The notes beneath the pieces are model-generated. The model saw only the letters and a list, made by a program, of their open reading frames with translations, made no database searches and was not told the origin of the DNA. A stretch of DNA of 64,000 nucleotides from Adiantum capillus-veneris. Taxonomy: Eukaryota > Streptophyta > Polypodiopsida > Polypodiales > Pteridaceae. The stretch is taken from assembly GCA_014529385.2 (NCBI GenBank), contig CM043966.1, positions 99,806,087 through 99,870,086 of the forward strand, written 5' to 3'. The number at the start of each line of letters is the position of its first letter. The stretch's first letter is position 1. Of this stretch, positions 23,143 to 35,500 are shown one piece after another. The translations under genes were made by a program, and so were the position numbers.

Positions 23143-23934
23143 TGTCGGGGGATTTGTGTTCGCAAGGTGAGCCGAGAAGGCGCGGGACCTCTAGCTGTGA
23201 GAGGTGTGTGGAAGAGAGTTTCAGCAAACACAATTAATGTAGACAAAGCTTGAAATTAACAGCTTGAACAAGATCCTGAAGCTTGATTATCATTAACAGT
23301 ACCACTGCTTACATTATTTAAACTCCTTCCATGATTAGAGTGGCTTGGAATCTTGGATTAGAGTGGCTTATGGTGTCTTTGATTAGATTGGCTATGGAAG
23401 ATTGGATTAGAGTGGGCTATGGAAGCTTGGCTTAGGATTAGAGTGCTCCAAGCTTATGGCTTCCTCCCTGCTAATACAGCAGAGTACGAAAACTTGAATA
23501 TCTCCTAATCGGTGCAGAATTAGCCTCTGTGCGTGAGACACAAAAATGCTGAAAACGCCCTTTTCCTTCCGATCGCGAGTCCCGTTTTGTCCAGAAACCT
23601 GTTTTACAAAACTTTTCCAGAATAGGACTTTTTCGGCCTCCCTCATGCAAAGATGTGAAGTCTCTCACACACTTTCCTTTTTACCACTGACCACATGTCT
23701 TCCTCTACCCAAGTTGCCTTATATGTCCTAAGAGCTCTTTCACATGTAAAACCTTTTCTCCAAGCATAAAATCTCTACGCTTAGGCCTTCATAACCACAT
23801 AAAGCATACACTTTCTGGATCTCCTTGCATGTTTTCAAGCCCTGGTCACTACTCAATAAATGTGTGAGCCTCAAATAGACTTTTTCTGCTTCTCTTTACT
23901 CTTTTTTCCATCGTGGAAGCGGAGCGGCACGACA
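23143..23934 (-). repeat. 5' LTR of element D
   Basis: 792 bp, homologous to 16684-17477 with scattered substitutions. Confidence 0.9.
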
Positions 23935-24630
23935 CCGTTTTTGACACTCTGTCTTTTGTCTTTTGGTGTCAAGAGTTGGTCAAAATTCTAGTTTCAATGT
24001 ATACTTAGGGTAAACCCCCCCCTTCTGAACACACTGGTGCAATCAGATTTTTGAAATTTGGTCTTTAGATGTCCCTTGAGACTTTATACGCGTATAAAGT
24101 CTAAGTTTACAGAATTACAGTTTTTCAACACAGAACCCTTGCACATGCCCTCTTATATGCTCAGTACCAATCAGCCATGCAAAAATGTCAACATAACTCT
24201 TTTTATTTCATTTTTACTCTCAAAAACAGACTTTTCTGTGATTTCAGATGCAAACAAGCACTTCAACAAATAATTCAGTGATGAATAGCTTCAGATCAGA
24301 ATCAAATCATTTACCGAAAGCTTCTCCTACAAATCATATGGGGTTTTGCATCTATGAGTAGAAATACGCTTCAATGCCACACACGGACTAGCAAACGCTT
24401 TTATCACCTCACAAGTCACTCGACCACCGACAAAAACTACTATAATTTACAAATCCTAACTAATTCTACCTAGTCACAGACCCTCGGCAAGACACACGCT
24501 TCTTGGCTATCCATTTGATCTTGGAATAACATCTTCTGGATCCACTTAAGAAAAATGCTTTCTTTAGCCGAAACTAAAGCAAGCAACCATTACACGAGTG
24601 TTACTAGGAATATGTACCTAAGTTCTTGTT
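23935..24630 (-). other. Leader of element A, first segment
   Basis: Non-coding leader between the A primer site and the D insertion. It contains one perfect palindrome at 24079-24102. Confidence 0.7.
24079..24102. repeat. A-type CGCG palindrome (perfect)
   Basis: AGACTTTATACG plus its reverse complement, identical to 15967-15990. Confidence 0.92.
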
Positions 24631-24648
24631 TCCCCGGAAACGGTGCCA
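24631..24648 (-). promoter_or_regulatory. Primer-binding site of A, tRNA-Asp type (two mismatches)
   Basis: The minus strand reads TGGCACCGTTTCCGGGGA, one base inside the 5' LTR; two positions differ from the tRNA-Asp site seen in B and C. Confidence 0.8.
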
Positions 24649-24649
24649 A

Positions 24650-25586
24650 TGTTGTGGGAGCGAATCACACCACCCATAAAGTGCATGCAACACAACCTAG
24701 ATCAACATAATGTCAATCGAGGACATAGATGACACGATAGGCACATGAAGGAAATCTCATTACCTTGTCAGGCTGAGACCATCCTACACATATAACACTC
24801 TGGAAGGCCAACTAAACCACAATCTAGAGTCTCACTACTCTCAACTACACCACCTAGCCACATATACACAATGGAGGGAAACTCACCAAATCATACCAGA
24901 ATCGTACGAAACTCAAGGAACACCATCCACTCACTATGATCACCTATCCCTAAGACTCTACACCCAAAATCCTAGCTCTAGACCCATCTGCAAAAAACGC
25001 GTATGAAGAGAGCAGAATTCTGAAAGTGCCCAAAACTGAAATCTATGAGTATCTATGCGCTTATGTCGCTACGGTTCTAATGACTAATTGCAGGCAGAAA
25101 ACAGACATCGTTTGATATACTTACCGCCACAAATAGCTCTTAGATGCACGAGCGCGTTTGCTCCGTTCCGCGAGGAATGCTTGGCGTCGATACGTAGATC
25201 TTGCTGAGGCTAGCGCAATGGTGCAGTTGGATCAACAATGCAATGAACGAGCGGGGAATAGCGCTAGGATGAAGCTCATGCTCTCTCTCTTCCTTTCTCA
25301 CACATAGTCGACGGCAGTAGCTGAAAACTTGATTATGATAAAAAATTGTGTCTACAAAAATGACCTAGGTACCTTATATACTAAGGTCACCTTAGGTTAA
25401 CCAAAAATAGAGTTTGACGGATCAAATGGCTTGGTATTTACAATTTGGAAGTGCCATTGCACCTCGGCCTCTGCAACTAGACTACCTACTTATTACAATA
25501 TTGATGTTTCTAACCATAATCCTCAGAAAATAAGGCTTTTGGTACAAAAATTGAGTTATGTCGTACTGTTGACCCAGTCGTCAACA
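24650..25586 (-). repeat. 5' LTR of element A
   Basis: 937 bp, homologous to 1431-2386. The minus strand starts TGTTGACGACTGGGTC. A TATA-like box is conserved (plus strand cttatata near 25375). Followed by the ATCAT duplication at 25587-25591. Confidence 0.88.
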
Positions 25587-25591
25587 ATCAT

Positions 25592-26956
25592 TCCATAAAT
25601 ATGATTTGATTTTTAATAGCTCTCCTAAAGTAAGAGTGCATTAGATGGGTGTAGACATGATTGAATGGATGCTGTCTACTTCTAAGGTGTGTTCCGCTCT
25701 TTTCACTTGAGTGGTCTTACACACTATGGATTCATCTTCGTTATCTCCCAAGTAAGAGGATAATTTTTTCAAGGTCAATGGTTTAGACATCACTGAAGCT
25801 TCAGATCCGCAATCCCCATACAAGGATTGTACATCCATGTCCATATCAGGAGGTAAATTGTCTAACCATACTTCCTCTATAGGAGCTGACTTTAGAGTTA
25901 GACTCCCATCATTGATCCCTCTAACTTTTTCCTATAAGTGTCCTGGCTAGTCTTCTTCCACGAATGGAATTCCTTCTAAGGCATCTTCACTCTCCGGCAC
26001 TATAAGTTCTGCCTTTTTTTTTTCAAGGTGGGGTTCTACCACCACCTTGGATTTTTCTTGATTGTCTTTTACCACAAGCTCCTCAAGTTTTGTCATACTT
26101 TTGAGTTTGGGTTTTTGTTTTTCCAGCATCTCTTGCGTGATTCTTACCAAATTTTGATAAGCTTTTCAAGCTTAGCTGCTTCCATGTTTGGAGAAGGATA
26201 GTTTTTCCATTTGTTTTTCATGTTTTGGCCTGCTTTAAGTCCTGCTTGGTAAGCTTCCAAGGCTGCATTAATAGGCTCAAAAATTTTATCAACCAAAACT
26301 GATACTCGAGATTTCATCGTGGTTTCTTTGGTTTCACTTCCAGTTTCTGATTTTACTTCCAGTTTCTTTCACCTTTTCCTGGAATAGTTTTTTTGCTTTC
26401 TCCTCGATTTCAGCCCGTTGTTTCTGTTTTCTCATCTCATACCTTTTGCTTCTGCTTCTTTTGGTTTTCTGAGAGGTAATTTTTGTATTTTCCGAATCAT
26501 AAAAGGAGTTATGTTTTTTTTCTTAGCCTGAGCTCTGGTGATTACCTTGATTGGAACAATTGGCTCACTCTCGGATGAGCTACTAGGTATCACTTGGACT
26601 ACGTTCACTACTATTTTACCCTTGTTTAAAGGATTTTTAGGACAATCTTCTAGGAAGTGTCCTCCCTTTTTGCAACATTGTATGCAATAAGATTCAACTG
26701 GCTTGAGGTTCTTGTCAGGCTCTGGGAATTTATTTTTCCAATGATCATCTGCACCACAGTTATGACAGTTTTCAGTTCTTGGCTTAATCACGGGTCTTAC
26801 CATAGGAGGTCTAACACCTTGATTAGCCACATAATAGATTGGTGCAAGCTCTGGTGTGGCATAAGTCACAGGTTCTGTTAGGAAATAAGACGTAGCTAAA
26901 TAGATTTTTGAGTAGATTACTTAATGGAGAGAGATAGATTTCACACACAAGAGATT

Positions 26957-27047
<91 letters not shown>

Positions 27048-29723
27048 CACGATATACGTGGTTCACCCAATGTGGGCTACGTCCACGAAAAAGCAGCCAC
27101 TCAATGGCTTTAGCACTTCAAAACAAAGAAGTAGTTTACAAAGGGATTAAACCCTTAATAGAGCTCCCGCCTTGCTTCACTCTCACCACCTCACTCTCAC
27201 CTTGTTGCATCAACTTCACACTATGAAATGTGTGTAGAAATGACCTCCTTTTATAGGCCAAAAGGGCTGCCCTTATTTTATGAGAGGTAGCCATGTGTAG
27301 CCGCCCTTGTGCGAATAAGTCCAAATCGGACCCTCCAATCCGCCCATGTGTGGCCGCCCTTGAGAAGACAAGTCCGCTTTTGAATTCGGCCACCGGCCAT
27401 TGAATTCGGCCACGAGCCACCAGCCATTGAGTTCCGACCACCGGCCAACCGATCGATTGTTTTCCGACCACTTTTCGGCCGCCGTCCGGCCATAATATTC
27501 TGGTGAAAAGGAATATTCCGGCGAGGGAAAAAAAAGTCTCAGGGGCCTCCACCCCCGAGGCCCCTAAAGTTGCCCCTGATTCTTGTCCATGAAAATTTTG
27601 GTTTCCGGTGAGTGATTTTCCTTCACGCACGATGGCTTCTCCTCATAATGGGGGCCTTACAAATGTGCGCTTTTACCACAGAAAATTACAAGGATAAATC
27701 AGGCTCCATACTTAACAGGTTCTTCCATTGGTGATGGATGTGAATTATACCAATCTTCTTCTACCAATAATGTAGATGGATTAGGCTCAGCGTTGGGTGT
27801 AACAGGCACTAGTGCTTCATCTGTGACTCCTTCTGGATGCATGTACTTTACATGCACTACATTATGTCATGGATATGGAGGTTGTTGACCCAACACAGGT
27901 TGAGGTCTTTCCATACCCATCAGTGTTCTTTGAGCTGGTGCCATATTAGCTGATATCTATACTTGGGTTGTCCTTGTGGCCTCATAGGCACGTACTAAAC
28001 ATTCCTATTACTTTGGTCAGTAATAGCACTCATTGGTCTCATGGTTGGTCCATTTACCCTCAATTGCACACCATTTTTGCGGTCTAATTGGTTGTCCTTG
28101 TTGAGGTATCCCTTGTCTTGGTCCCCTCATAGGTGCTTTTTGCATGTTATTCATCATGTCATTCATCCTTTTGAGCATGTCTTCTATGGATGAAAGTGGT
28201 GCTGCAGCAACTATTTCCAATTGTGCTGGTTTAGTGGATGCTATTTTCTCACTTTGGTTATCCTTAAGGACATCTTCTTTGTTGAAAATATCACAATTTT
28301 CTCCTAAGTCAATAGCATTTGACACACACTCTTCTAGGGTTGTATGCTTCTTGCTATACACTATAGCATGAAGTTCTTTGTTTAGCAGTCCCTCTAGAAA
28401 TAGTGATACTAGTCGTTCTTCTACAGATATCTCTAGCTCTGAGCATCTAGAAATGCATTGTTCCATTCGAGTCACACAATCCCTAACAGACTCACCTTGT
28501 TTCTGTTTAAAGTTGTAGATTTGAGCTACCATATTGCGTTTGATCCCCGTTTTGGAACAAGCAACTACAAATCCTTGAGCTAATGTGTTCAAGTCCATGA
28601 TTGACCTTGGTGGAATGTTTTGGAACCATGTTAATGCTTTTCCTTCTAATGTCATTCCAAACCCCTCGAATTGAGTATGGAAATCGAATATGCGTTCTGC
28701 TCTTAGTACTTGCTTAAAGCTTGCTAAGTGGTCGTATGGATCCCCTGATCCACTGTATTTTCTGATCCATTTTTGAAAATCAGATGGTCTGATATGTCTA
28801 TTTTGTTCATTGGTCCTGTTTCAAGTCCTTCAAACCAGTCTATTGGAAATAGTGACTCATGTAGCCCTGGACTGGATTTAGTGTCACCCGGTTTCCTTCG
28901 TGATGAGGTGGTTTCTCGTTTCTTAACATTAATCTCAGAAGATCTCTCACGGTGTTCATCTCTTGGAATAGTTTCTGGTCCTTGGCCCAATATCCAATCT
29001 CTTATGGAATACCCTTGGTATTTGGTTTGTTCTACCTCCTCAAGAGTCATCAAAGTTGTTGTTATAGCAATCCCTAAACAGGTAGGTTGATAGATCTGAT
29101 GAACCCTTATCTTTGATCTTGAAGATATAGATGATCTTCATGGGCGTTAGTTGTCCCGATTTGGCATGCAAAGTCCATAGAAGATCTTTTATATTTCTAT
29201 CCTCGCAACAATAGACTCGGATCCTAGGATTGTCCGTACTACATCGTTTCAAAGGCTTCATATCAACTTGATCGTATCTCTTAAATTCTAAAGTTGGTGG
29301 TCCTTCTTTTGCTACCATATCTGAAATTATGGTGTTTATTTCTAACCCCCATTTGTCTATCACATCAGGGTTTTCAACTTGTAAATACTGAGTTCCGTTT
29401 CTATCCATGTATATTTTTCCTTATTTGTTTGCTCTGATCTTTTCTTCGAACTCAATACCATGGTCATCAATGAGAATAACATACTCTTTGTTAGGATCCA
29501 GGTAAACCTGAGCTCCATGGTGATTACTCCTATAAAATGAGAGTATATGCCTGTAGCGCACTGTCGTTCCGGTTTCTGAGTGAGTTGAGTAGGAAGACAT
29601 TTCAAATGTTGAATCTGAGAAGGTGTCCAAGACTTCTTCAAGGATAGTGTGCAAGGAATTGCCTTGATTCACGCTTTCATCAGTGGATACTCTACTGGAG
29701 GTTTGTGATCCAAATTTCACCAA
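25592..29723 (-). pseudogene. Element Z gag (broken)
   Basis: Minus-strand frames in order: 29723-29421 and 29408-29040 (N-terminal part, GAQVYLDPNKEYVI, like the GAKIYKDGMDRYCV part of C), 29053-28724, and 28655-28017, the Gag capsid-like domain (MTLEGKALTWFQNIPP, IYNFKQKQGESVRDCV). Next are a proline/glutamine-rich part around 27960-27730, zinc knuckles CHNCGADDHWKNK and CIQCCKKGGHFLEDC at 26869-26432, a Lys/Glu-rich part (26150-25947) and the end 25844-25641 (VQSLYGDCGSEASVMSKP) that aligns to the last residues of C Gag. A solo LTR interrupts it at 26876-27717. Indels separate the frames. Confidence 0.85.
26876..27717. repeat. Solo LTR inside the Z gag
   Basis: 842 bp, TGTTAGG...CTTAACA, flanked by a perfect 5 bp duplication GGTTC (26871-26875 and 27718-27722); the gag reading resumes on both sides. 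It holds an (AG)n microsatellite at about 26956-27042 and a CCGGCCA-rich part at 27380-27490. No other copy of this LTR is in the window. Orientation is undetermined. Confidence 0.8.
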
Positions 29724-30077
29724 AATTGATTTGGGTGGTCTACTTCATATGCTTGACCTTGTGGTATACTCAAATGTGCAAGATTGTCAATTCTTGAAGC
29801 AGATGTAAATAATCGCGATTATTTACTCCAGCTAATTTTTTGCAAGTTTTTGTCCTATCTTGACACAGATCTGTTAAGCACCTCAACTTAAGGTCTCTAG
29901 CCAAGTTTCATCAAGTTTAGACAATTTTTGTTTAAATGGTCATCAATTTTGTGTCCGCAGACCGTCTTTGCAAATTTGGTCACAATTTTCAATCCAATGA
30001 TCCAAATCTTACCAAATTTGGTTTGTGGGCTTATTACAACATGGTAAAACTAGTGGTATGCTAACTTAGTCAAAAAA
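29724..30077 (-). other. Leader of element Z, segment next to gag
   Basis: Non-coding, with one perfect Z-type palindrome at 29805-29826. It continues at 49275 on the other side of C. Confidence 0.75.
29805..29826. repeat. Z-type CGCG palindrome (perfect)
   Basis: Half-site GTAAATAATCG followed by its exact reverse complement, 22 bp. Confidence 0.92.
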
Positions 30078-30082
30078 GTTGA
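30078..30082. repeat. Target-site duplication of element C, left copy
   Basis: GTTGA, identical to 49270-49274. Confidence 0.92.
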
Positions 30083-31103
<1,021 letters not shown>

Positions 31104-31105
31104 TT

Positions 31106-31123
31106 TGGCGCCGTTGCCGGGGA
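31106..31123 (+). promoter_or_regulatory. Primer-binding site of C, tRNA-Asp type
   Basis: TGGCGCCGTTGCCGGGGA, two bases after the LTR; identical to that of B. Confidence 0.92.
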
Positions 31124-31640
31124 CGAGAGCCCTAAGTAGGTGACCTTAGACTAATCCTACGAGGTGAGTCGTATAAACTACTTTGTATACTTTAGTTAGA
31201 AAAGATTTAGGAGTGGTGGACTCCGAAGATCTCGAGAGATACTAGGAAGTGGGGTATTCCTGGGTCTTCCGTGTTGACAATATTTTTAGTTTAGCTTAGA
31301 TTTGTTTGTTGTTTTGTTGGTGTTGAGTAGTTGTTGATAGAAGAAGAATTTGCTAGTCCGTGAGTGACAGTGGATCTCTTTAAAATCACAATTACCAAAC
31401 CCTATTTATGATTAGGAATAGCTTAGGTAGGACTTCATTTGATCCTGATCTAGAGCTAGTAATCATTGGAGTATTTGCTTGATATGGTTGATTGCATGTT
31501 AGATCACTAAACCGTCGAGTTAGTAGTGAAACTTGCAATAAACAAAAGTCAGAGAAATTTTCTGTGTATCTGGGAGCTGCTGAGCACTTGAGAAAGCTTT
31601 AGGAAGGATTCTGTGCCAAAAAACTGGAAATCTGCAACTT

Positions 31641-31666
31641 TAGACATCATACGCGTATGATGTCTA
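31641..31666. repeat. C-type CGCG palindrome, leader copy 1
   Basis: Core half-site AGACATCATACG plus reverse complement, extended by one base pair on each side (26 bp, perfect). Confidence 0.93.
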
Positions 31667-31929
31667 AATGACCAAACAGAGACCAAAACAGAAATTTTGA
31701 CTTTACGAGAGTGTTCAAAAGGGGGGTTATACCCTAATTTCAACTTAAAACAAGAGCATTAACACTCAAAGAAACCCAAAATGACAAGTCGGAGCCCAAG
31801 AAACGCAAAGAACAGAAAATTTTGGATTCAGATCTTGTTTTTACATTCAAACCTGACAAAAACACTTGAAACTCAATTATAAACATTGGAGAAGGCTTAA
31901 AACCAAGAATAGTCAAAATCTGGGACAAA

Positions 31930-31953
31930 AGACATCATACGCGTATAATGTCT
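31930..31953. repeat. C-type CGCG palindrome, leader copy 2
   Basis: AGACATCATACG followed by CGTATAATGTCT: one asymmetric position. Confidence 0.9.
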
Positions 31954-32052
31954 TTTAGCACATCCACTACTTATTTTTGATATCTGACCTGACAAGATTG
32001 TTGCAAACACTGTAGAAAGCATAAATATCAAGTCTTGACCCAAATTGATGAA

Positions 32053-32080
32053 AAAGACATCATACGCGTATGATGTCTTT
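32053..32080. repeat. C-type CGCG palindrome, leader copy 3
   Basis: Perfect, extended to 28 bp by flanking A/T pairs. Confidence 0.93.
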
Positions 32081-32332
32081 GACCTAATTTTGGACATATT
32101 TTGATACTTTGCCAACACAGATCCATTGTAATAGCTGTCTAGAGGTTATATTTCAAGTTTCATCCCATTTGGATCACAATTGACCCAAAACAAGTCAAAA
32201 GATAAAAAATTGCCAAGAAAAGCCTAAATTAGCCATAACTTGCTCAAACAGAGTTCAAACTAAATTTTGTGAGTGGACAGAGCATAAGGGGCTATTGAGA
32301 GTGAGCATAACCAAAATAGTCCAAATCTGTGA

Positions 32333-32364
32333 AAAAAGACATCATACGCGTATGATGTCTTTTT
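32333..32364. repeat. C-type CGCG palindrome, leader copy 4
   Basis: Perfect, extended to 32 bp by A and T runs on each side; the longest copy, about 165 bases before gag. Confidence 0.93.
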
Positions 32365-32527
32365 CAGCATAACTGCAACAAAATTCTCACTTGATGAAAC
32401 AGAAGTTGTCCAAATGACAAGATTAAACAATTGACCAAGTATCAATCAGTTTGGATCAATTCTGACCACAAAAACTTGGGAAAACAAATTGCCGAGACGA
32501 AAAAGTTAAAGTCCTTTAGGGAAATTG

Positions 32528-35500
32528 ATGAATTTGAGATCGGGCAGGAATCTCCAGAATAACCAACCAAAACAAGGGGAACAAGCAAGTGTCATATCAA
32601 CCGAGGGAAGTGTGAACCAAAGTTGGGTGCAACCATTAGAGCCGATCTTTGAAGGAAGTGTTTCTGATACTTCTTCGGAGAGATCTTACGAGATTTTCAC
32701 CGAACACTTGGAACACTTGAACCTGAACAACAGAGAAAATATGGCAGCAGGATCATCAAACCCTTCCGCCACAATGAAGCTATTGTTCATAAAATACCAG
32801 TACGACAATGAGCAAGGTGCCAAGATCTACAAAGATGGAATGGACCGCTATTGTGTAAAGATAGAAGATAGACCTAGTGAGTTCAAGGACTTAGTGCCTG
32901 TGAGCTATAGCGGAGATAGATATCTAGATGACGAGGGTACCATGTATTTGGTAGTCCTAAACCCTAACATTGTGGAAAAGTGGGGATTGATGGGCACCAA
33001 AGACAAAGTAGATGAAGAACTCGAGGAGAAAGCACCAATAATGAACTTCCCTGATGCGAGGTTAAGAAGAGAGAATGAAACTACAAGAATCAACACTGAT
33101 AACATCTATGTGGGGCTATACAAATATAATAATGGGGAGCAAGATCTCTATTATAGATGTGAAGAACCCTACACCGGAGAGTTGACAGACCAAAAAAGAC
33201 TTTATGTCTTTACCTACACAGAGGGATCGGAAGTGAAAATTGCTGCTTACGACAAGTATGGGAGGCAATACTCAACAATGGGCAAGAAAGAATTAGAAGG
33301 ATATACATACTTTGGGGGACCACTACATCAGTATTATGTTACTTCTAGCTCACAAAGACCAGCACCAACAAATGGAGTGCAAAACCCAATGACAACAGGA
33401 GGACAAAGAACTCAGGTTGCTGACTCTTTCAGTCAACCTCAGTACTCGAAGCCCGGACCAATGGGATCATTACATTCCAGAGAGTCAATGGATACGAATC
33501 GAGGTAGTGCAGTTCCAATCCCCACGTATACCACTCCAGGTCCAAGGTTCGAAGCGGAACCATCACATTTACCTCCTAGTAGTAGATTCAGGGCAGGGGA
33601 ACCGACAAGGGTAACCCATGAAGTCCATGATGCTAGAGAAAGCTTTAGCCGGGACACAGGAGCAATGAGATTGGTAGCAGACCATAGACGTATGAGACCA
33701 TCTCAAGTAGCCAAGTGTATGCCAAAGAAGTATGGTGGTTCAGGAGATCCGTATGCACATGTGTCACTCTTTAAGCAAGTCTTAAGAGCTGAGCAGATAA
33801 CAGATTTCCATACACAATACGAGGGATTTGGTCTTACTCTAGAAGGTACGGCATTGACATGGTTTCAACCACTGAACAGAGGGGGATTCCATGACATTGA
33901 CCATTTGCTAAGAGAGTTTGCTGAGGAATTCTCAAAACGAGGGATTAAGCACAATACGGTCTCACAAATATATGCTTTTAAACAGAGAGAACACGAAAAA
34001 GTGAAGGAAGCTTCACTTCGCTTCAAACAATACATTGAGAGATGTCCAGTACGTGAACGACCACAAGATGACAGACTATCTGTTCTCTTTATTGAAGGAT
34101 TGAGAAACGACACTCTCAAGAAGGACTTGCACTTGAAAGCTTGTACAAGTTTCGAGCAAGTAACGAGAGAAGCATTGTACTTAGTGGATAACTGTACGGT
34201 TTATGGAGAGGTGTCAGCGGATACAGATTTTGCATCCAGTAGCTCTTCCTCCATAGCGAGCGAGACTACCACTAAAAAGAATGTTCAAACAACAACCATG
34301 CCAAATGTAGAGCAAATGATAGAAGATGCTCTAAAAAGGATGGCACCATACCAAAAACCATTGCCAAAACCACTGAAATGGTGTGCTATTGAACAAAAAT
34401 GGACAAACCATCCAACAGAGGAGTGCTATTACAACAAAGGGTATGTAAGGGAGCGTCAGTATGCACCTCCTGCTCAATTAGCACCACCTCAGGTACATCC
34501 AGTACCTCGATACCCAACGGGAAATGTACCAGGACCTATGGGGATAGAAAGACCGCAACCGGTATTGGGACAACAACCACCTTTACCAGGAGCAAGACCA
34601 GTGGGCATTAGATATGCACCAACCTTAGAGAATCAGGAAGAACAAGCCTTAGTGCCTGTTCAAGCCTATTATGAAGAATCTGGTGCACACATGTCTCCAA
34701 CTGTGTATTACCCACCAGAAGAACCCAAACAACCAGAACCATGGGGCATGATTGGGAATGTTGGAACACCAACAGTTACAAGTGCTTCTGATGAAGAGAG
34801 ATACAATTTGGACGCAAGAACATTGATGTTCATAGCTCATGGAGGGTTAACAGGACAAAGACCATCCTATCCACAAAGGACGAATCAAGTGGGACCAAGA
34901 CCAGCACTAGGACCCTGTTACAAGTGTGGAGGTGACCATCTGATGAATGTTTGTCCACATACGGAAATCATTAGAATTAACGCTTATTGCACTGAGTGTG
35001 GGGTTACTCACTTCATTGAGGATTGTTCAAAGAATCCAAACAAAGTGCAAAAGACGACATTGAATATGCTAGAAACTATTCCTACCAGCAGTGGGTCTGA
35101 AAATGAAACTCTGATACCAACGCAAGTTGTTACTAGAGCTCAAGCTAAGAAAACCACTAGAGAACCTGAGAATGGAAAGTTAGCGACTGAAGTGGTTAGT
35201 CAAGGACCGCGGAGTCAGAGAAACACATGGAAAGCTAGAAAAGCACGCATGAAGTTGAGAAAAGAACGTGAAGACGCTATTCTAGCTGAGGAACTAAAGC
35301 AAACTAAAGATAGATTAGAAAAACTTGAGAGTCAAAACGGGAAACGAGAGATGAGCCCGGAAAGAACGAAACAAAAGAGTATCAAAGAAACAACGAGCTT
35401 AAGCTCAGGGGGATCAGTGCTAGTCGACAAAGTACACGAACCATTGGACGCACTGATGAGAGCTTACGAAGCTAGGTTAAAGAACAACCAAACACAAGAA

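Larger units (their letters stand above)
16684..23934 (-). mobile_element. Element D: minus-strand Ty3/gypsy element with deleted RT core
   Basis: 7.25 kb with two LTRs of about 793 bp, a PBS next to the right LTR and a PPT next to the left one. Minus-strand order is gag, protease, RT, RNase H, integrase. Frames are broken throughout. Its protease, RT and gag differ strongly from A, B, C, E and Z, and it is primed by a different tRNA (probably tRNA-Trp). The flanks CCCAT (16679-16683) and CCGTT (23935-23939) do not form a clean target duplication. It sits in the leader of A. Confidence 0.88.
31124..32527 (+). other. Leader of element C with four palindromes
   Basis: 1.4 kb untranslated leader. 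Four C-type palindromes lie at 31641, 31930, 32053 and 32333; no gene is seen. Confidence 0.8.
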
